DNA of 64,000 bases, from contig MU270020.1 of the NCBI GenBank assembly GCA_021432635.1, positions 1,009,202 through 1,073,201 of the forward strand, in the 5' to 3' direction. The translations under genes were made by a program, and so were the position numbers. The DNA is from Thozetella sp. PMI_491 (Eukaryota > Ascomycota > Sordariomycetes > Chaetosphaeriales > Chaetosphaeriaceae). Under the pieces are notes generated by a model, which searched no databases, was not told the DNA's origin, and saw nothing but the letters and a program-made list of their open reading frames with translations. Each line of letters begins with the position of its first letter. Position 1 is the stretch's first letter. Shown here piece after piece: positions 1-11,314 of this stretch.

Positions 1-2
1 CG

Positions 3-587
3 GAAAATGCGTTAAGGTATTGCGAAGCCGAGAAACTTCGTTGGGCAAGGAAGCTCGAGCTGGCCGAAGAAATACGCCAAGAGATTCTAGGTAGAATCTG
101 GGCGGCATTGCTCGACCAACTGGCCTCTCAGGAAGCGCAATGCGAGGCATCGTCACATGGAGCACCTCCATTGAGACTACCGGCTGCTAAGGAGCCACCG
201 CAAGCGGCCAGCGCTAGCCGGATGACCTTAGTCGAGCAGAATCTAAAGCAGAGGATCCTCTCAACGGCTAGCCTCTTTTCTGTGAACCCAGGCTTGACTA
301 CGCCTCAGGCTATGGCAGCCTCTCTAAAAACGCCCAAACTTAGCTCAGTCTCTACTAGGCTAGGTAGGTGCAAGACACGCGGGCAGGATCTCACTTGCAC
401 CGAGGATATTCGGGAGTGCACCAAGTTTGACATCACGCGTCTTCGGAAGAGAAGTTCAGAAACAAACTTTGATACTGGAAAGCGCTGGCGTAGAGATGAT
501 GTATCTTCCGAATTCGGAGGCGATCGACCGGCATTCAACACGCGTTCCCGTGCACCGGTGATATCCTTTTCTCGGCCAGGGAACTGA
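3..587 (+). CDS. 3' end of an unidentified gene, cut by the left edge
   Basis: An open frame enters from the left edge and runs without a stop to a TGA at 585-587, about 194 residues. No ATG is needed inside the window, so the start lies upstream. The first 45 residues are charged and look helical, with many Glu, Arg, Lys and Leu (for example LELAEEIRQEILGRIW). The rest is rich in Ser, Thr, Arg and Pro and looks disordered. I recognise no domain. It could be the C-terminal tail of a nuclear or regulatory protein, but that is only a guess. Codon use is less G/C-biased than in the well-supported genes to the right, so it may also be a chance open frame or a decayed gene. Confidence 0.35.
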   Translation, partial: ENALRYCEAEKLRWARKLELAEEIRQEILGRIWAALLDQLASQEAQCEASSHGAPPLRLPAAKEPPQAASASRMTLVEQNLKQRILSTASLFSVNPGLTTPQAMAASLKTPKLSSVSTRLGRCKTRGQDLTCTEDIRECTKFDITRLRKRSSETNFDTGKRWRRDDVSSEFGGDRPAFNTRSRAPVISFSRPGN

Positions 588-3260
588 TGTTTACGCGAGT
601 TTGGATTCTCGAATTCTCCATGGTGAACCGGCTAAGCGGATGTCACGAATAGACGGCAGGAGTTAAGTCGACGTGGAAGGACTGGGTCGCCTGTATGATA
701 GAATGCTCGCTGATGGCTCTTTCAATGATGGTGGGACCTGTGCGCAGTTGACTGGTTCAGATATGTGCCGGAGGTTTGTTCGAAGCGATTTGCGAGTTTG
801 GAGCTGGACTCCTGTATCTTCGGAGGATTGAGTCGTGGTTTTCTTTATCTGCTGCCTAAGAGAATGGTAAGAAACAGGCAAATTAAATTGTGGAGAGAGT
901 GTAACTAAGCTCTAGTTCGAGGGAGCTTCTGGATACTGCCTCTGATTCTGAGGCCGTAGCCACGTCGATCGGCCTTTTCCCCCTCCATTACATCGGGCCC
1001 GCATCTTCTGGAACGTCCCATCTTGCTACGAGGTTTTGCCCTCCGCCACAACAGGAGCAGTGTAGCATTTAGACGGAAGTGAAGGCCATACTGGATTTGT
1101 TCCTGCATCTCTGACTACGGTTCTGTTCTTCCCAATCTCCCGCAATGGTCTCCCAGTTTTCTTGGTAGCACAAAAGTCGTCCGCTTGATTGGTTCTGTGA
1201 AGCTCGATCAAACACAACCTACCTACCCATAAGCCTCTCTCCCGCGTCGGTTTGCACGGCGGCACGCCACATGCACCTTGTCGGGGTCCTGGCACCCCCT
1301 AGAATCGCCTTTTTCACAAATTTCTCCTGAAAATTGGGAGGCTAAGAGAAGCCTCACGTTTACAATTGCCCTTACCATAATATATGTCCATCATGTGTTA
1401 TGAGGGCAGGTCGTGCCCCCAGGTAGGCCATCGTCGGTATCGTTGTTCCTCTACGCCAAGCGTTCCTACCTAGACTCCGAGGCTCTGCAGTAGTACCATC
1501 ATCGTTAGAATTAATCATCTCCTGTCCCTCTTTCCTTTCTTTTTGTTTCCTTACCCTGCGAATTAATTGCAGGACTTGGTCGGTTGCATACTGCGGCCTG
1601 GGAAAGTAAGAGCTAGCATTGTGGTGCACTGGGTGGCTTCTCAGCTGTTCCATTTAGAGACATAAATTTCGGACCTATTCAAGCACGGATAGGCACTTTT
1701 ACCGCCTCAGTATCGCGCTTATTTCGCCAAGACCGCCTCTATAGAATTCGCAGCGCCTGCATCAACCGGAGTTTTTATATAATGCCCTTGGGCCTCAGGG
1801 GTACTCTGTGCCGGGGCCTCGTTTCTCCAGGAGATCGACGCCACTATGCATGTTAGGCTGTTGTGTGAGGCGGCTCATCCGTTTTAGGTAGCCTGGGACT
1901 AAGGGTGCTCCGCGATGGTAACCCGATGTAGGAAGCTGAGCGAGGCTGGTGCGCGGCTGGTGGTTTTCCATCTGTGCCCAAGGATCTGACGAGCTGAGCA
2001 AGGCGGCCTTAGCAGTGGTTGAAGGGTGGCGCCAATGTATGCCGCATAGTTCTTTTAGTCAAACGTTAATTCAAAATTCCCGTGTAAGTGATGCATGGTA
2101 GTTGGCACATGTCGGGGCACATCTGAATCGACGCGCCCTCCTAACGGTGACACCCCGGTTCACAGAACCCGTATTCGGTTAGATATCTACCCGTTTTCTG
2201 GTCTAGCTCAATTTTCATTCTAGAACTTATTAATAGCAATGCGTGACGGTAGTTTTCCCACACGCATCGACCCCGGTTATACTTCAAGCAGTACTAGTAT
2301 GCCCGGTGTTTGATAATGTTGCCTCATCTGGTCAAGCTGCCATCTACATACGCCTGCCGGCCAAGGATGTCTCTCAGCCTTACCTAGCGGTACAACGTTG
2401 CTAGCAAGGAGCATTTTCCCCGGTACTTCCAGCTTTAAGTCTCGAGTATCCAATTGGCCGAGATGCGACTAGACACAGTTCCCGACCTCATACCGGGGCC
2501 ACCATGCAGAGAGGAAGGAGGAAGGGACAACACGACCACTTACAGAGGGCTGCAGCTGGTACTCTAGCGCCGAATACACGGTCTACCCCTTGCAGTAGTC
2601 TCCTTTTCTTCGCAGCTGTCCGTTTATGTTCTTTTAAGGTGGCGCCGGGGATGTCCCAAGCTTCCTCGCATGACTATCGGGCACGCCTGCTTGCTCATCG
2701 GTCGACATCGCCACCTCCCAGTTCATAATCCAGCCGTCCAGGGCATTGAGCTGTGTTACGGCGAAAGGGGGGCCAAATTTCCCCGACCGCTCGGTTTTCA
2801 ACTCCAACGGCCTCCCAGCATCTCATGTCGTCTGCAGCTGAGGCGCATGCTCCTGAAATGAACCTGGTCTATCCAGGGAAGTGCCTTGCCACACACGGGC
2901 GCTTGCAAATTATGCCCTACAAGATGGCCGCGGAGAAGTTTTTCTGATGAGTTCGAGGAGAGCCATTTTGGGATGCAATTCGACCTCAAGCCACCGGGGT
3001 CAGTCAAGATGGGTTCGAGCTGGCCCTGCTCTCCTAAGTCGCCGAGTATAAGATTGATGACAGCCTCCCACATCATTCTCTTTTCCTCCTTGGTTAGACG
3101 CTCAAGTAACTTCCGACCGTCAGTCTCTCTTTCAACCATCATTCGTTACCTCGGCTGGTTCTAGCTAGACCGGCCATTCCGCTCTTTTCATTGCACACCA
3201 CGCGTGTGCCTAATCGTATAACATAAAATCTTGAGGCCATAGTCTCGTGCTTCTTTCACT
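588..3260. other. Intergenic spacer, nothing recognised
   Basis: About 2.7 kb with short overlapping open frames on both strands, none with a recognisable domain, a good start context or a splice pattern. Base composition is nearer to even than in the genes. The last few hundred bases should contain the promoter of the GPI-protein gene that starts at 3261. I see no clear TATA box, repeat or mobile element. Confidence 0.4.
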
Positions 3261-5198
3261 ATGCGTCCCATCGTCGCCGGTCTCGCCGGGCTCGCCATCT
3301 TGGCCTCGGCCGAGGATATCCTGATCCCTCCGGACATGGGCGGCACTGAGCAGTTCGCCATTTTTGGCAACGACAACCTGGAAAATGGCGAGCCCCGGCT
3401 CGACTTCACCGGTAGGTTCCCGCCGTTTGGCCCCCACAAGTGTTTACTTCGTCGATGAGACAGCACAGGCTGATCACAATGCACTGCAGTGGCAACTCCC
3501 GATGCTGATGAATGGGCGGCTATGACTGTCGATGACTTCAAGAAATTCAAGGCTATTGTTGTGGGCGACAAGTGCAAGGGCGACGACGACTGGGCGACTT
3601 TCGCCGATGCTAAGGACAAGTGGTCGGCCGCTATCACGGGCAACATGGCTATTGTCGGCATCGAGTCCATCGTGGAGCTCCGTGACGGCTTCTCGTACAA
3701 CGTGCTCCAGAAGAACATGATCAACTTCGCAGCGAGCGGGAGCGGCACCGGGCTGTACTACGCTGTGCCCTGCCACGACGTCGACACGCCCCACGTACTC
3801 GATGAGCTCTCCAACTTTGGCAACTTCACGGTCCAGACTAACCCGACCAACCTAGCCCGCGGCTCCCTCAGCAACACTCCGCACCTGGTGGCCCACTCGC
3901 CTGCTTTCATCACGTACCCGGACGACAGCGTCATCAAGGTAGACTTCATCCAGGATGTCTCTAACCTCTTCCTTGACTTCCCCGAGCATGGCCCCAACGG
4001 ATTCGAGGTCGCCGTCATCACCACCAATACCGGCAACACCCTCGGCTACCGCAACTTCGCTGACGGCTCTACCGGCGCTCCCTTCGTAGTCACCCGCGGT
4101 GCCGTCCCCGTCGGCTGCTCCAACGGCGTCTATGAGGGCCAGTTTGGTGAGGAGTGTGATCCGCTCTCCCCGCTTCTCTCAAACGCAACTGGGATCTGCG
4201 ACAAGTCGTGCAAGTGCCTGAAAGATTTCCCTGGCGTTTGCCCTCCTCCCGCTGTTGTCTCCTCGTCCGTCGCCCCCAGTAGCACCTTGGCTGGTTCTGG
4301 ATCTTCGTCGCTCGGCGGCGGGGCCTCCACTCAGACCGGCGTCTACTCCCCAACTGGCGGACGCGGTGGGAACGGTGGATACACGCAAAGTGACGTCTAC
4401 ACAAAGACTGGCGGATCTGGCCCGGATCATGGCCACACGGATATCTACACTAGCACCAAGGTCTACTACCCCCCGACTTCGGTTGGTGGGTATCCCTCCA
4501 CTGTGACTGAAGTTCAAGACGTGGTGGGTGTCGAGATCGTCTTCATTGTCGAGATCGACGAGAGGTGCCCCGAGGGCCAGACCGGTGAGTACCGTGCCGT
4601 TCAGTCCCCTATACCCGTGTCCACTTACTCATGTGTCGTTAGTGACCGTGACCGAGACCAAGACCGTGTCTACCGTGACCCGAGAGATCCACCGGACTCG
4701 GACCGAGGGCTACCCTTGCTACCCATGCGCTTTTGGACAGCCCAAGGGAGAGATCACCACTGTCTTCTACGTAAGTCTCCCCATAGACCTCCCCGACCCC
4801 CATCTCCTACGAAGCGCGGGCGAAGACGGCTGATTCACATGTCTTAGGATCTGTGCCCGACCCGGACCGACTACTATCCGACCTACACCGCTCAGCTCTG
4901 CCACTCGTGCCCTTACTCGATCTACACGACGGAGTTGCCAGGCTACACTCCTGGCCCGTGCCACGATTGCTCGACCTACGTGTGCCCGGCCTCTTCGACA
5001 CTGTACATCCCGACTTACGTCACTGAGACTGGCAAGATCTACCCGACGAACACGTACGCGTCGGGTTATCCTCGTTACACGTACACCACGACCGCGAGCG
5101 CCAAGTATGTCCAGTTCACCGGGGCTGCCGCGGCTCCGACCGGCAACCTCGGCATGCTCGGCCTCCTCGGCGGTCTTGCTGTCGCTGCAGTGCTTTGA
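3261..5198 (+). CDS. Secreted GPI-anchored cell-wall protein, Cys/Tyr/Ser/Thr-rich
   Basis: Four exons (3261-3411, 3490-4584, 4643-4770, 4848-5198) give 574 residues; all three introns (78, 58 and 77 nt) are GT-AG and the joins keep the frame. Residues 1-17 form a signal peptide (MRPIVAGLAGLAILASA). Residues about 50-310 are a globular domain seen in many large fungal surface proteins, with KFKAIVVGD, a WSAAITGN segment and an FAASGSGTGLYY segment. It ends in a Cys-rich knot (GCSNGVYEGQFGEECDP, then CDKSCKCL). A Ser/Gly/Thr/Tyr-rich stalk follows, then a Cys/Tyr-rich region with repeated CxxC pairs (CYPC, CHSC, CHDC). The C-terminus is a hydrophobic GPI signal. It probably sits in the wall or outer membrane leaflet as an adhesin-like or structural protein. 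The domain family is known to me only as a recurrent fungal pattern; no function is established here. Confidence 0.85.
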
Positions 5199-5720
5199 AC
5201 GATGGTACCATCTCTTTCCGGATGAGAATCGGGGGCCCTGAATGCGCGCGCATGGCAACTTTTAACCATAATTTCGGTACTGGATAGAGAAGCACCGCCA
5301 CGGTACCTGTGGTGGTTGCATCGAACTTGTTAATATAATCCGTGCCACCCATTTTGTCGAGTAGTGTCCCATGCTCAAGTTCAGCATTGTCAAGTGTGTT
5401 GGCATTTGATGCGAGTAGAGTATTACAATGCGGGCATCCTGCTGTCCGGGGAGGTTATATAGCAGGGCCTAGAGGCGCCGCCCCCGGTATCGCGCGGGGT
5501 CCGTAGTTTACATTTGATACAGTAGAGGTACAATGAATGTTTGTACAGAGAACCTCGATCCAGCCAATGTCCGGTGCTTCCACCACATGTTACGGAGCTA
5601 GCTCTCGCCCGCCCCCCTGCACTCCGGTTAAGTTACTGCTCGTGTGGTGTGAAAGGCGCGCACATCTTCATCTCCTTAGCCTTTAAAGTCCTCTATATAT
5701 AGATGGCCGAGGCAGTACGC
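5199..5720. other. Shared 3' spacer between convergent genes
   Basis: About 520 bases between the stop of the GPI-protein gene (+) and the stop of the BolA-type gene (-). It must hold the 3' UTRs and polyadenylation signals of both. A TATATATAG run at about 5694-5702 lies downstream of both genes and so is more likely UTR sequence than a promoter element. No coding potential is seen. Confidence 0.4.
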
Positions 5721-6227
5721 TCATGGCGTTCTCGTCCGCAGCTGCAGCCCATGCCATTCCTTCACCATGTCGGCTAGCAATGCGTTGACGACGCGCTGTT
5801 GCTTCACCATGTTCAAGCCACGAAACTTCTCCGAGGTGATATCGATGCTGTACATGGAGCCGCAGCCGCCGGACACGTCTTGCACGACCAGCTGTGTTGG
5901 TGCCAGCTCGGCCGACAGGAGATCCCATACCGCCGCCTCTCCGTCGGTCATGTCGCTGGGTCTTTCAAGTGGGAGGGTTTGCTCCGAGGAGGGCGGTGTC
6001 GTCGAGTACGATCGGCGCATAGCAGATGGTGGGAGGCATCGCGTCGTGCTCGTCGAGCGCGGGGAATCTCGTGCCGCAGAAGGCGTGGGAAGAGGGAGGG
6101 ACGAGGGTGCGGACGAGGCGAAGCGCGCCAGTAGCAACCGTCTAGAGGTTGCGATGCGGGATGCGGATGCGGCTTCGCGTGTGTGCCAGCCTACCCTGGC
6201 GGCTGAAAGACACCTATGGCAGATCAT
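5721..6227 (-). CDS. BOL3: BolA-like protein, mitochondrial (BolA3/Aim1 type)
   Basis: A single exon of 168 residues. The first ~85 residues are rich in Arg, Ser and Ala with almost no acid residues, as expected of a mitochondrial targeting sequence. The BolA domain fills about residues 98-165: it has the GGCGSMYSI strand-turn and ends with KEWHGLQLRT. In the BolA3 family the Cys of GGCG and the His of (W/M)HGL are the candidate Fe-S ligands shared with a monothiol glutaredoxin, and both are present. The family helps pass [4Fe-4S] clusters to mitochondrial client enzymes. One oddity: the usual QH pair before the MVN helix reads QQ (VKQQRVVN). The frame stays open upstream to 6563, but that part reads through a poly-T tract as poly-Lys; I chose the ATG at 6227 because the presequence begins there. 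Confidence 0.85.
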   Translation of the reverse strand: MICHRCLSAARVGWHTREAASASRIATSRRLLLARFASSAPSSLPLPTPSAARDSPRSTSTTRCLPPSAMRRSYSTTPPSSEQTLPLERPSDMTDGEAAVWDLLSAELAPTQLVVQDVSGGCGSMYSIDITSEKFRGLNMVKQQRVVNALLADMVKEWHGLQLRTRTP

Positions 6228-8429
6228 GATGGCTCGGGTTGCGACTCTGGTCAGCAAAAGGGCGACAGTAAGTAAGGTTCGGTGAGTCGCTGGCTGGGGT
6301 GTGAAGAGCTTCTGCGTGATGAGGTCAGCAACGGAGTTTTTTTTTTTTTTTTTAACAAAGCTCTTGGGGACCTGGGAATGTCGGCCATTCGCTAAACGAT
6401 GATTGGCCAATGCGGCAAGGGCAGTGAGATGACTCCCCCTGCAGTGCAGAGGATCTACGGAGTACTGGTGAGTAATTTCACTGCGATTTTTTGTCCCTCC
6501 AGGCAGACAACCTTCTGTTTTCACTGCAATTCTCACCTGTTCGGGCTCTTGCATCATGTCCACACTCAGACTACGGATTGCAACCCTTCAGTCTAGCCTT
6601 TCTTCTTTTGCTGATCGATGCTCTTGAGAAGGATTAATTCCACGGATCTAGAACACTTATCTGAAGGAAGATACTGTAGGTATTTCACATCAACTGCATA
6701 CTGTCGTCCCATGCCGCGATAGTTAAGCGACCAAGTTGGACGCACGCAACTTGCCGGCTTATACTTACCCAACGCCTCTATTGCATCCGTATCGCTTTGT
6801 CTCACCGATAAACGTCCGACTCACCATGAGAGATTGGCCTCACATTTACTTGCTTATTTGCCTACAAGTTCGACTTGTAATCATATAGCTTGGCTTTCAA
6901 GTGAGGGAGAAGGCCACGTCCTTTCCTTTCCTTGCCTTGTGTTGCTACGTCTGAGACTCTTGCCCTCCAACCACCGCGACTGCTCCTGTTCAGAATCTCG
7001 TTGAGGTGCAACGGGCCAGTATTCCCGTTGCCCAACCGTCCGATGCGGGACAGTTCAGCCAAGACCGGCAAGCTCAGATCCGGCTGCGGGGTTCCAGCCG
7101 TTCATTCCAGCAGTGGCCTCCCTCTGTTGTCTGGTGACGGGCGAGCGATGCAAGGGGGCGTCTGGTCCTCCGCATTCCACCCCGGGGGATGCCCCCATCC
7201 TCCCTCCTCTACAGAACCACACCTCCGGGAGGGCTGAGCAATGGCTGCGGGTCATCCACCCGGGTGTGAACGTAGTCCGAATAGATAGGGGATGCTTCTC
7301 GGCGTCTAAGTGGCTTTTCTATCGTGGTCTTCCCGCTTCCCGGACCCGACCTTGCCGCAACAATGCAGGGGTAGGATGCGATCGAGACCACCTCCATCTT
7401 CCTGTAAACCTTGACAACCTTGATGGCTCCCATCCCCTTCCCCCTTGTAAGTCTCGGGGCCGCCCTGCGCTCGGTTGCTGTACGACCCTGTGCACAGGAG
7501 CCTTGGGGGATCACGTCAATCGCTCCTCATTTCCCCTCGCCGAAGGGGTACGGCGCCTGGCGGCCCCCACGCACGGCTAAACAGGGGGACTCGGGACCTC
7601 AACGCCGCGACTTATATTGACCGGATGTGGGGCTGGCAATGCCGCCCTGGGAACTCGTCGCGGTGCCTTGCCAGTACCACATCGTCCCTGATGAGAGCAT
7701 GTCCGTATGTGCCGCTTGCCTGGGCGGTCGGTGGCCATAAAATGCGGCTTGCTTGTCCATCCCTTGGCACCAAATGCATTGGCCGTTTACCAAGGAAGAG
7801 CACATCGTCAAGGCATTAGGACGCAGACGACGACAAGCCCGGACCTGACCTCCTGGACGCTGGCCGACGCCACGAGCACGAGCGCTTTTGCCTACCGGAT
7901 GGGAAATATCCAGACGCCGGCTACACAATCTAATATGGCCTAAGTTCTATGCCGCGGGTCCTCGACATCCTCTCCTTCCCCCGCTCCCCAAGGAAGAGGC
8001 ACGGTACTACCCCAATATCTCTTGGCTTATCTGGACCCCCCGGCGGCGCGGAAGTCGTGCACCAATATCGCCCAATAAGGTCGGCTAATCGTCGTGTGGA
8101 GGTTTATGGGTAAAGGCAGCAGGCGACTCCCCGGGAGCTACAACCTTCTCGTCCGCAGAAGCTGCCCGAGCCGGTCCGAGGCGGAGCAGCTGAACCCAGG
8201 TAGCTATATATCGCGGTGAGACGAAGGACAGTCGCTCGGTCGCGTGGCCACCATGTAGTAGGGCCACCGACCGACCGAAAGCGGAAGCAAAGAAAAACCC
8301 AAAGGCATTGCTCTAACGCTCTTGGGCCGTTGGTGCTGAGTCGGACCGCGACCACAGCAGCGAGAAGTTAAACCTTCTCTCATACCCGCGGCTGACTCAC
8401 GAGACTCCACACGGGATTGCAAAGACAAG
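6228..8429. other. Divergent promoter region of the BolA and subtilase genes
   Basis: About 2.2 kb between two divergently transcribed genes. It has a homopolymer T tract of about 20 bases at 6336-6354 and, near the right end, a TATA-like element. Several open frames of 60-155 codons occur on both strands in the stretch 6860-8360, but none shows a domain or conserved splice pattern, so I treat them as chance. Confidence 0.4.
8205..8210 (+). promoter_or_regulatory. Possible TATA element of the subtilase gene
   Basis: TATATA lies 220 bases upstream of the subtilase ATG in a GC-rich setting. This fits a core promoter with a 5' UTR of up to about 190 nt. Fungal promoters often lack a TATA box, so this is only a plausible element. 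Confidence 0.3.
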
Positions 8430-11314
8430 ATGGTTCGCGCATTGCTCGCCTTCGGTGCGCTCGCTTCGGGCCTTGCCGCTGCGAAGTCTACCTTGTCGTC
8501 GGCCGAGATCGAGAACCCGCCCGTGGTCCCCGGCGCGTACGTCGTCGAGTACGAGGACAACCATGTAAGAACGCACGGTGGGCCCGCGCGGTCTGAAGGA
8601 GGCTGGTGACTTCAGCAAGCTCGCAGTATGCTGACGAGGGGCCGGTGAGGTTTATAGGACCCGGACGCCTTCATCCAGCAGATCGGGGCGGATCATGATG
8701 CGTCCCTGCGCAAGAACCTCAACTTCAAGCTCTTCAAGGGCGCGTCGATCCAGTTCCCGGTCACCGACAAGGCCGAGGACGTGGCTGCCAAAATCGCCCA
8801 GATGCCAGCGGTCAAGAAGATGTGGCCGGTCAAGGTGTACAAGATCCCAGACTATACGATCCACTGGACGGGCAATCCGGGCGACAATTACGAGGAGCAG
8901 GACATCCTATCCCAGGTGCGACGTGACACGGGCAAGAACGACACCTTCTCGCCGCATGTCTTGACGCAGGTGAACATGCTGAGAGACGAGGGCATCACCG
9001 GGAAGGGTATCAAGATTGGCATCATCGACACCGGGGTTTGTCTTTCCTGGCTATGGCGCGAATGCCTCTTGCTAACGGGAAGTTACAGACTGACTACGGA
9101 CACCCCGCTCTCGGCGGCTGCTTTGGCCCTGGTTGCCTCGTGAGCTACGGCTACGACCTTGTGGGCGACAACTTCACGGGCTTCAACACACCAGTGCCGG
9201 GCCCTAATCCGCTCGACCAGTGCAACGGGCACGGGAGCCACGTAGCAGGCATCATCGCGGCACAGGCCAACAACTCGTTTGGAGTGATCGGCGCGGCGTC
9301 GGGCGTTACACTAGGCTCATTCCGAGTCTTCGGCTGCAGCGGCGAGGCGAGCAACGACGTGCTCATTGCGGCCTACAACATGGCGTACGAGGCTGGGAGC
9401 GATATCATCACGGCGTCCATCGGCGGGCCGTCCGGCTGGAGCGAGGACCCGTGGGCCGTGGCCGTGTCGCGCATCGTCGACATGGGTGTACCGTGCGTGG
9501 TGTCGGCTGGTAATGAGGGCAGCCAGGGCATCTTCTATAGCAGCACGGCGGCCACGGGGAAGCGCGTCACCGGCATCGCCTCAGTCGACAACACGCAGGC
9601 TCCGGCGCTGCTCGCCAATGCGAGCTACAGCGTCAACGGCAGCGCGTCGCAGTCCTTTGGCTTTACGGCCGGCATCCCGGGCTCGTGGGCAAATGTGTCA
9701 CTACCGCTGTGGACCGGTAACTACAACACCGCAGAGCCCGCTGACGGTTGTGACCCGTACCCGGCCTCCACGCCTCCTCTCAACAACACCATTGTGCTAG
9801 TCCGCCGCGGCAGTTGCACCTTCGTGCAGAAGATCAAGAACGCCGTGGCCCAGGGCGCGGAATACGTTATCTTCTATAACAACGCGGCCGGCACCGCGGC
9901 AGCCGAAGGGACGGTGCCGGGCATCAAGGGCGTCGCCATGGTCACGGCGGAGCAGGGCCAGGAGTGGGTTGGTCAGCTCAAGCGCGGCGCCAGACTGGTG
10001 GTAGGCATGAACGATCCGGACAAGGCGTCCAAGTATCTCGTCAGCTACCAGAACTCGGACACGGGTGGCTACGTTAGCACCTACTCCAGCTGGGGGCCGT
10101 CCAACGAGGTCGAAGTTAAGCCCCAGTTCTCGGCGCCCGGCGGCATCATCTTGTCGACCTACCCCCGCGCCATGGGGTCGTACGCCGTTTTGTCCGGGAC
10201 GTCTATGGCTTGCCCCCTGGCGGCGGCCGTGTACGCACTCCTCATGAATGTTCGCGGCACCAAGGATCCCAAGGAGATCGAGAACGTGCTGTCGTCGACG
10301 GCGCGTCCGGCCCTCTTCCACGACGGCAAGGAGGTCTACCCGGCAGTGGCCCCGGTGCCCCAGCAGGGCGGCGGCCTGATCCAGGCGTACGACGCAGCCT
10401 ACGTCACGACGCTCCTGAGCGTGTCGAGCCTCTCCTTCAACGACACCGACCACTTCACGCCCGTGCAGAACTTCTCCATCTCCAACACGGGCACCAAGGC
10501 GGTCACCTACAGCCTCGGCCACCTCGGTGCGGCGACTGCATACACCTTCCTCAACGAATCAACGGTCGAACCCGACACCTTTCCCAACGACCTCTATGCC
10601 CGATACGCGAACGTCAGCTTCACCCCGTCCGGCAACTTTACTCTCCAGCCGGGCCAGCGCAAGCTGATCTCGGTGAAGCTGACACCCCCGACCGGCCTCA
10701 GCCCCAAGCGACTACCCGTCTACTCGGGCTACTTCACCGTCAACGGAAGCGACGGCACGGCGCTCTCGCTACCCTATCTCGGCGTCTACGGAAGCATGCA
10801 CAGCACCGCAGTGCTCGATGTCCCGCGCACGCTGCTGAGCCGCAAGCTCGACCGCAACAACACGAGGGCGGCATCCAACATGACCTTCGCGCTCCCGCCG
10901 GCTGGCCACGCGAACGACACCATCTACGCCAACACCACGGACCTGCCCAAGGTGGTTGTCACGCTGGCCATGGGCACCGCGATCGTGCGCTGTGAGGTGG
11001 TGCCCGTCGGAGACACCAAGTTCGCCAACGCGACGACCGTGCTAGGCACCAAGACCATTGGCCAGCCCTCTGGCTTCCCCAGGGAGTATGAGTCTCGCGG
11101 CGTGACACCAACAACGTGGGATGGGAAGCTGGCGGACGGAGGGTACGCACCCGAGGGCTCGTACAAGTTCGTCGTCAAGGCGCTGAGGATATTCGGGGAC
11201 CGGGAGCTCGCGAGCGAGTACGACACGGCCGAGACGGTACCCTTCAACATTCGATATCTGCTGCCAGGCGAGCGTGGGACCGGACGAGGTCGGGTCACCC
11301 GTAGGAACCACTGA
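8430..11314 (+). CDS. Secreted subtilisin-like serine protease (S8A) with PA and Fn3-like domains
   Basis: Three exons (8430-8564, 8658-9035, 9089-11314) give 912 residues; the introns are 93 and 53 nt, both phase 0, and the second has a GCTAAC branch site. A signal peptide (about residues 1-18) is followed by an inhibitor_I9-type prodomain (about 35-115). The catalytic triad is complete: Asp169 in GIIDTG, His219 in NGHGSHVAG and Ser543 in SGTSMACP; the oxyanion Asn is N313 in SAGNEG. A protease-associated (PA) domain is inserted at about 370-470 (VLVRRGSCTFVQKI). After the catalytic domain comes an Fn3-like beta-sandwich region with many N-glycosylation sites. The order matches the large Vpr/C5a-peptidase-like subtilases that fungi secrete to digest protein or attack hosts. 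No C-terminal anchor is seen; the tail is basic. Confidence 0.93.

Noticed and set aside
1-3260. A mobile-element remnant at the left edge
   Set aside because: No terminal repeats, transposase or reverse-transcriptase motifs were found; the more even base composition alone is not enough.
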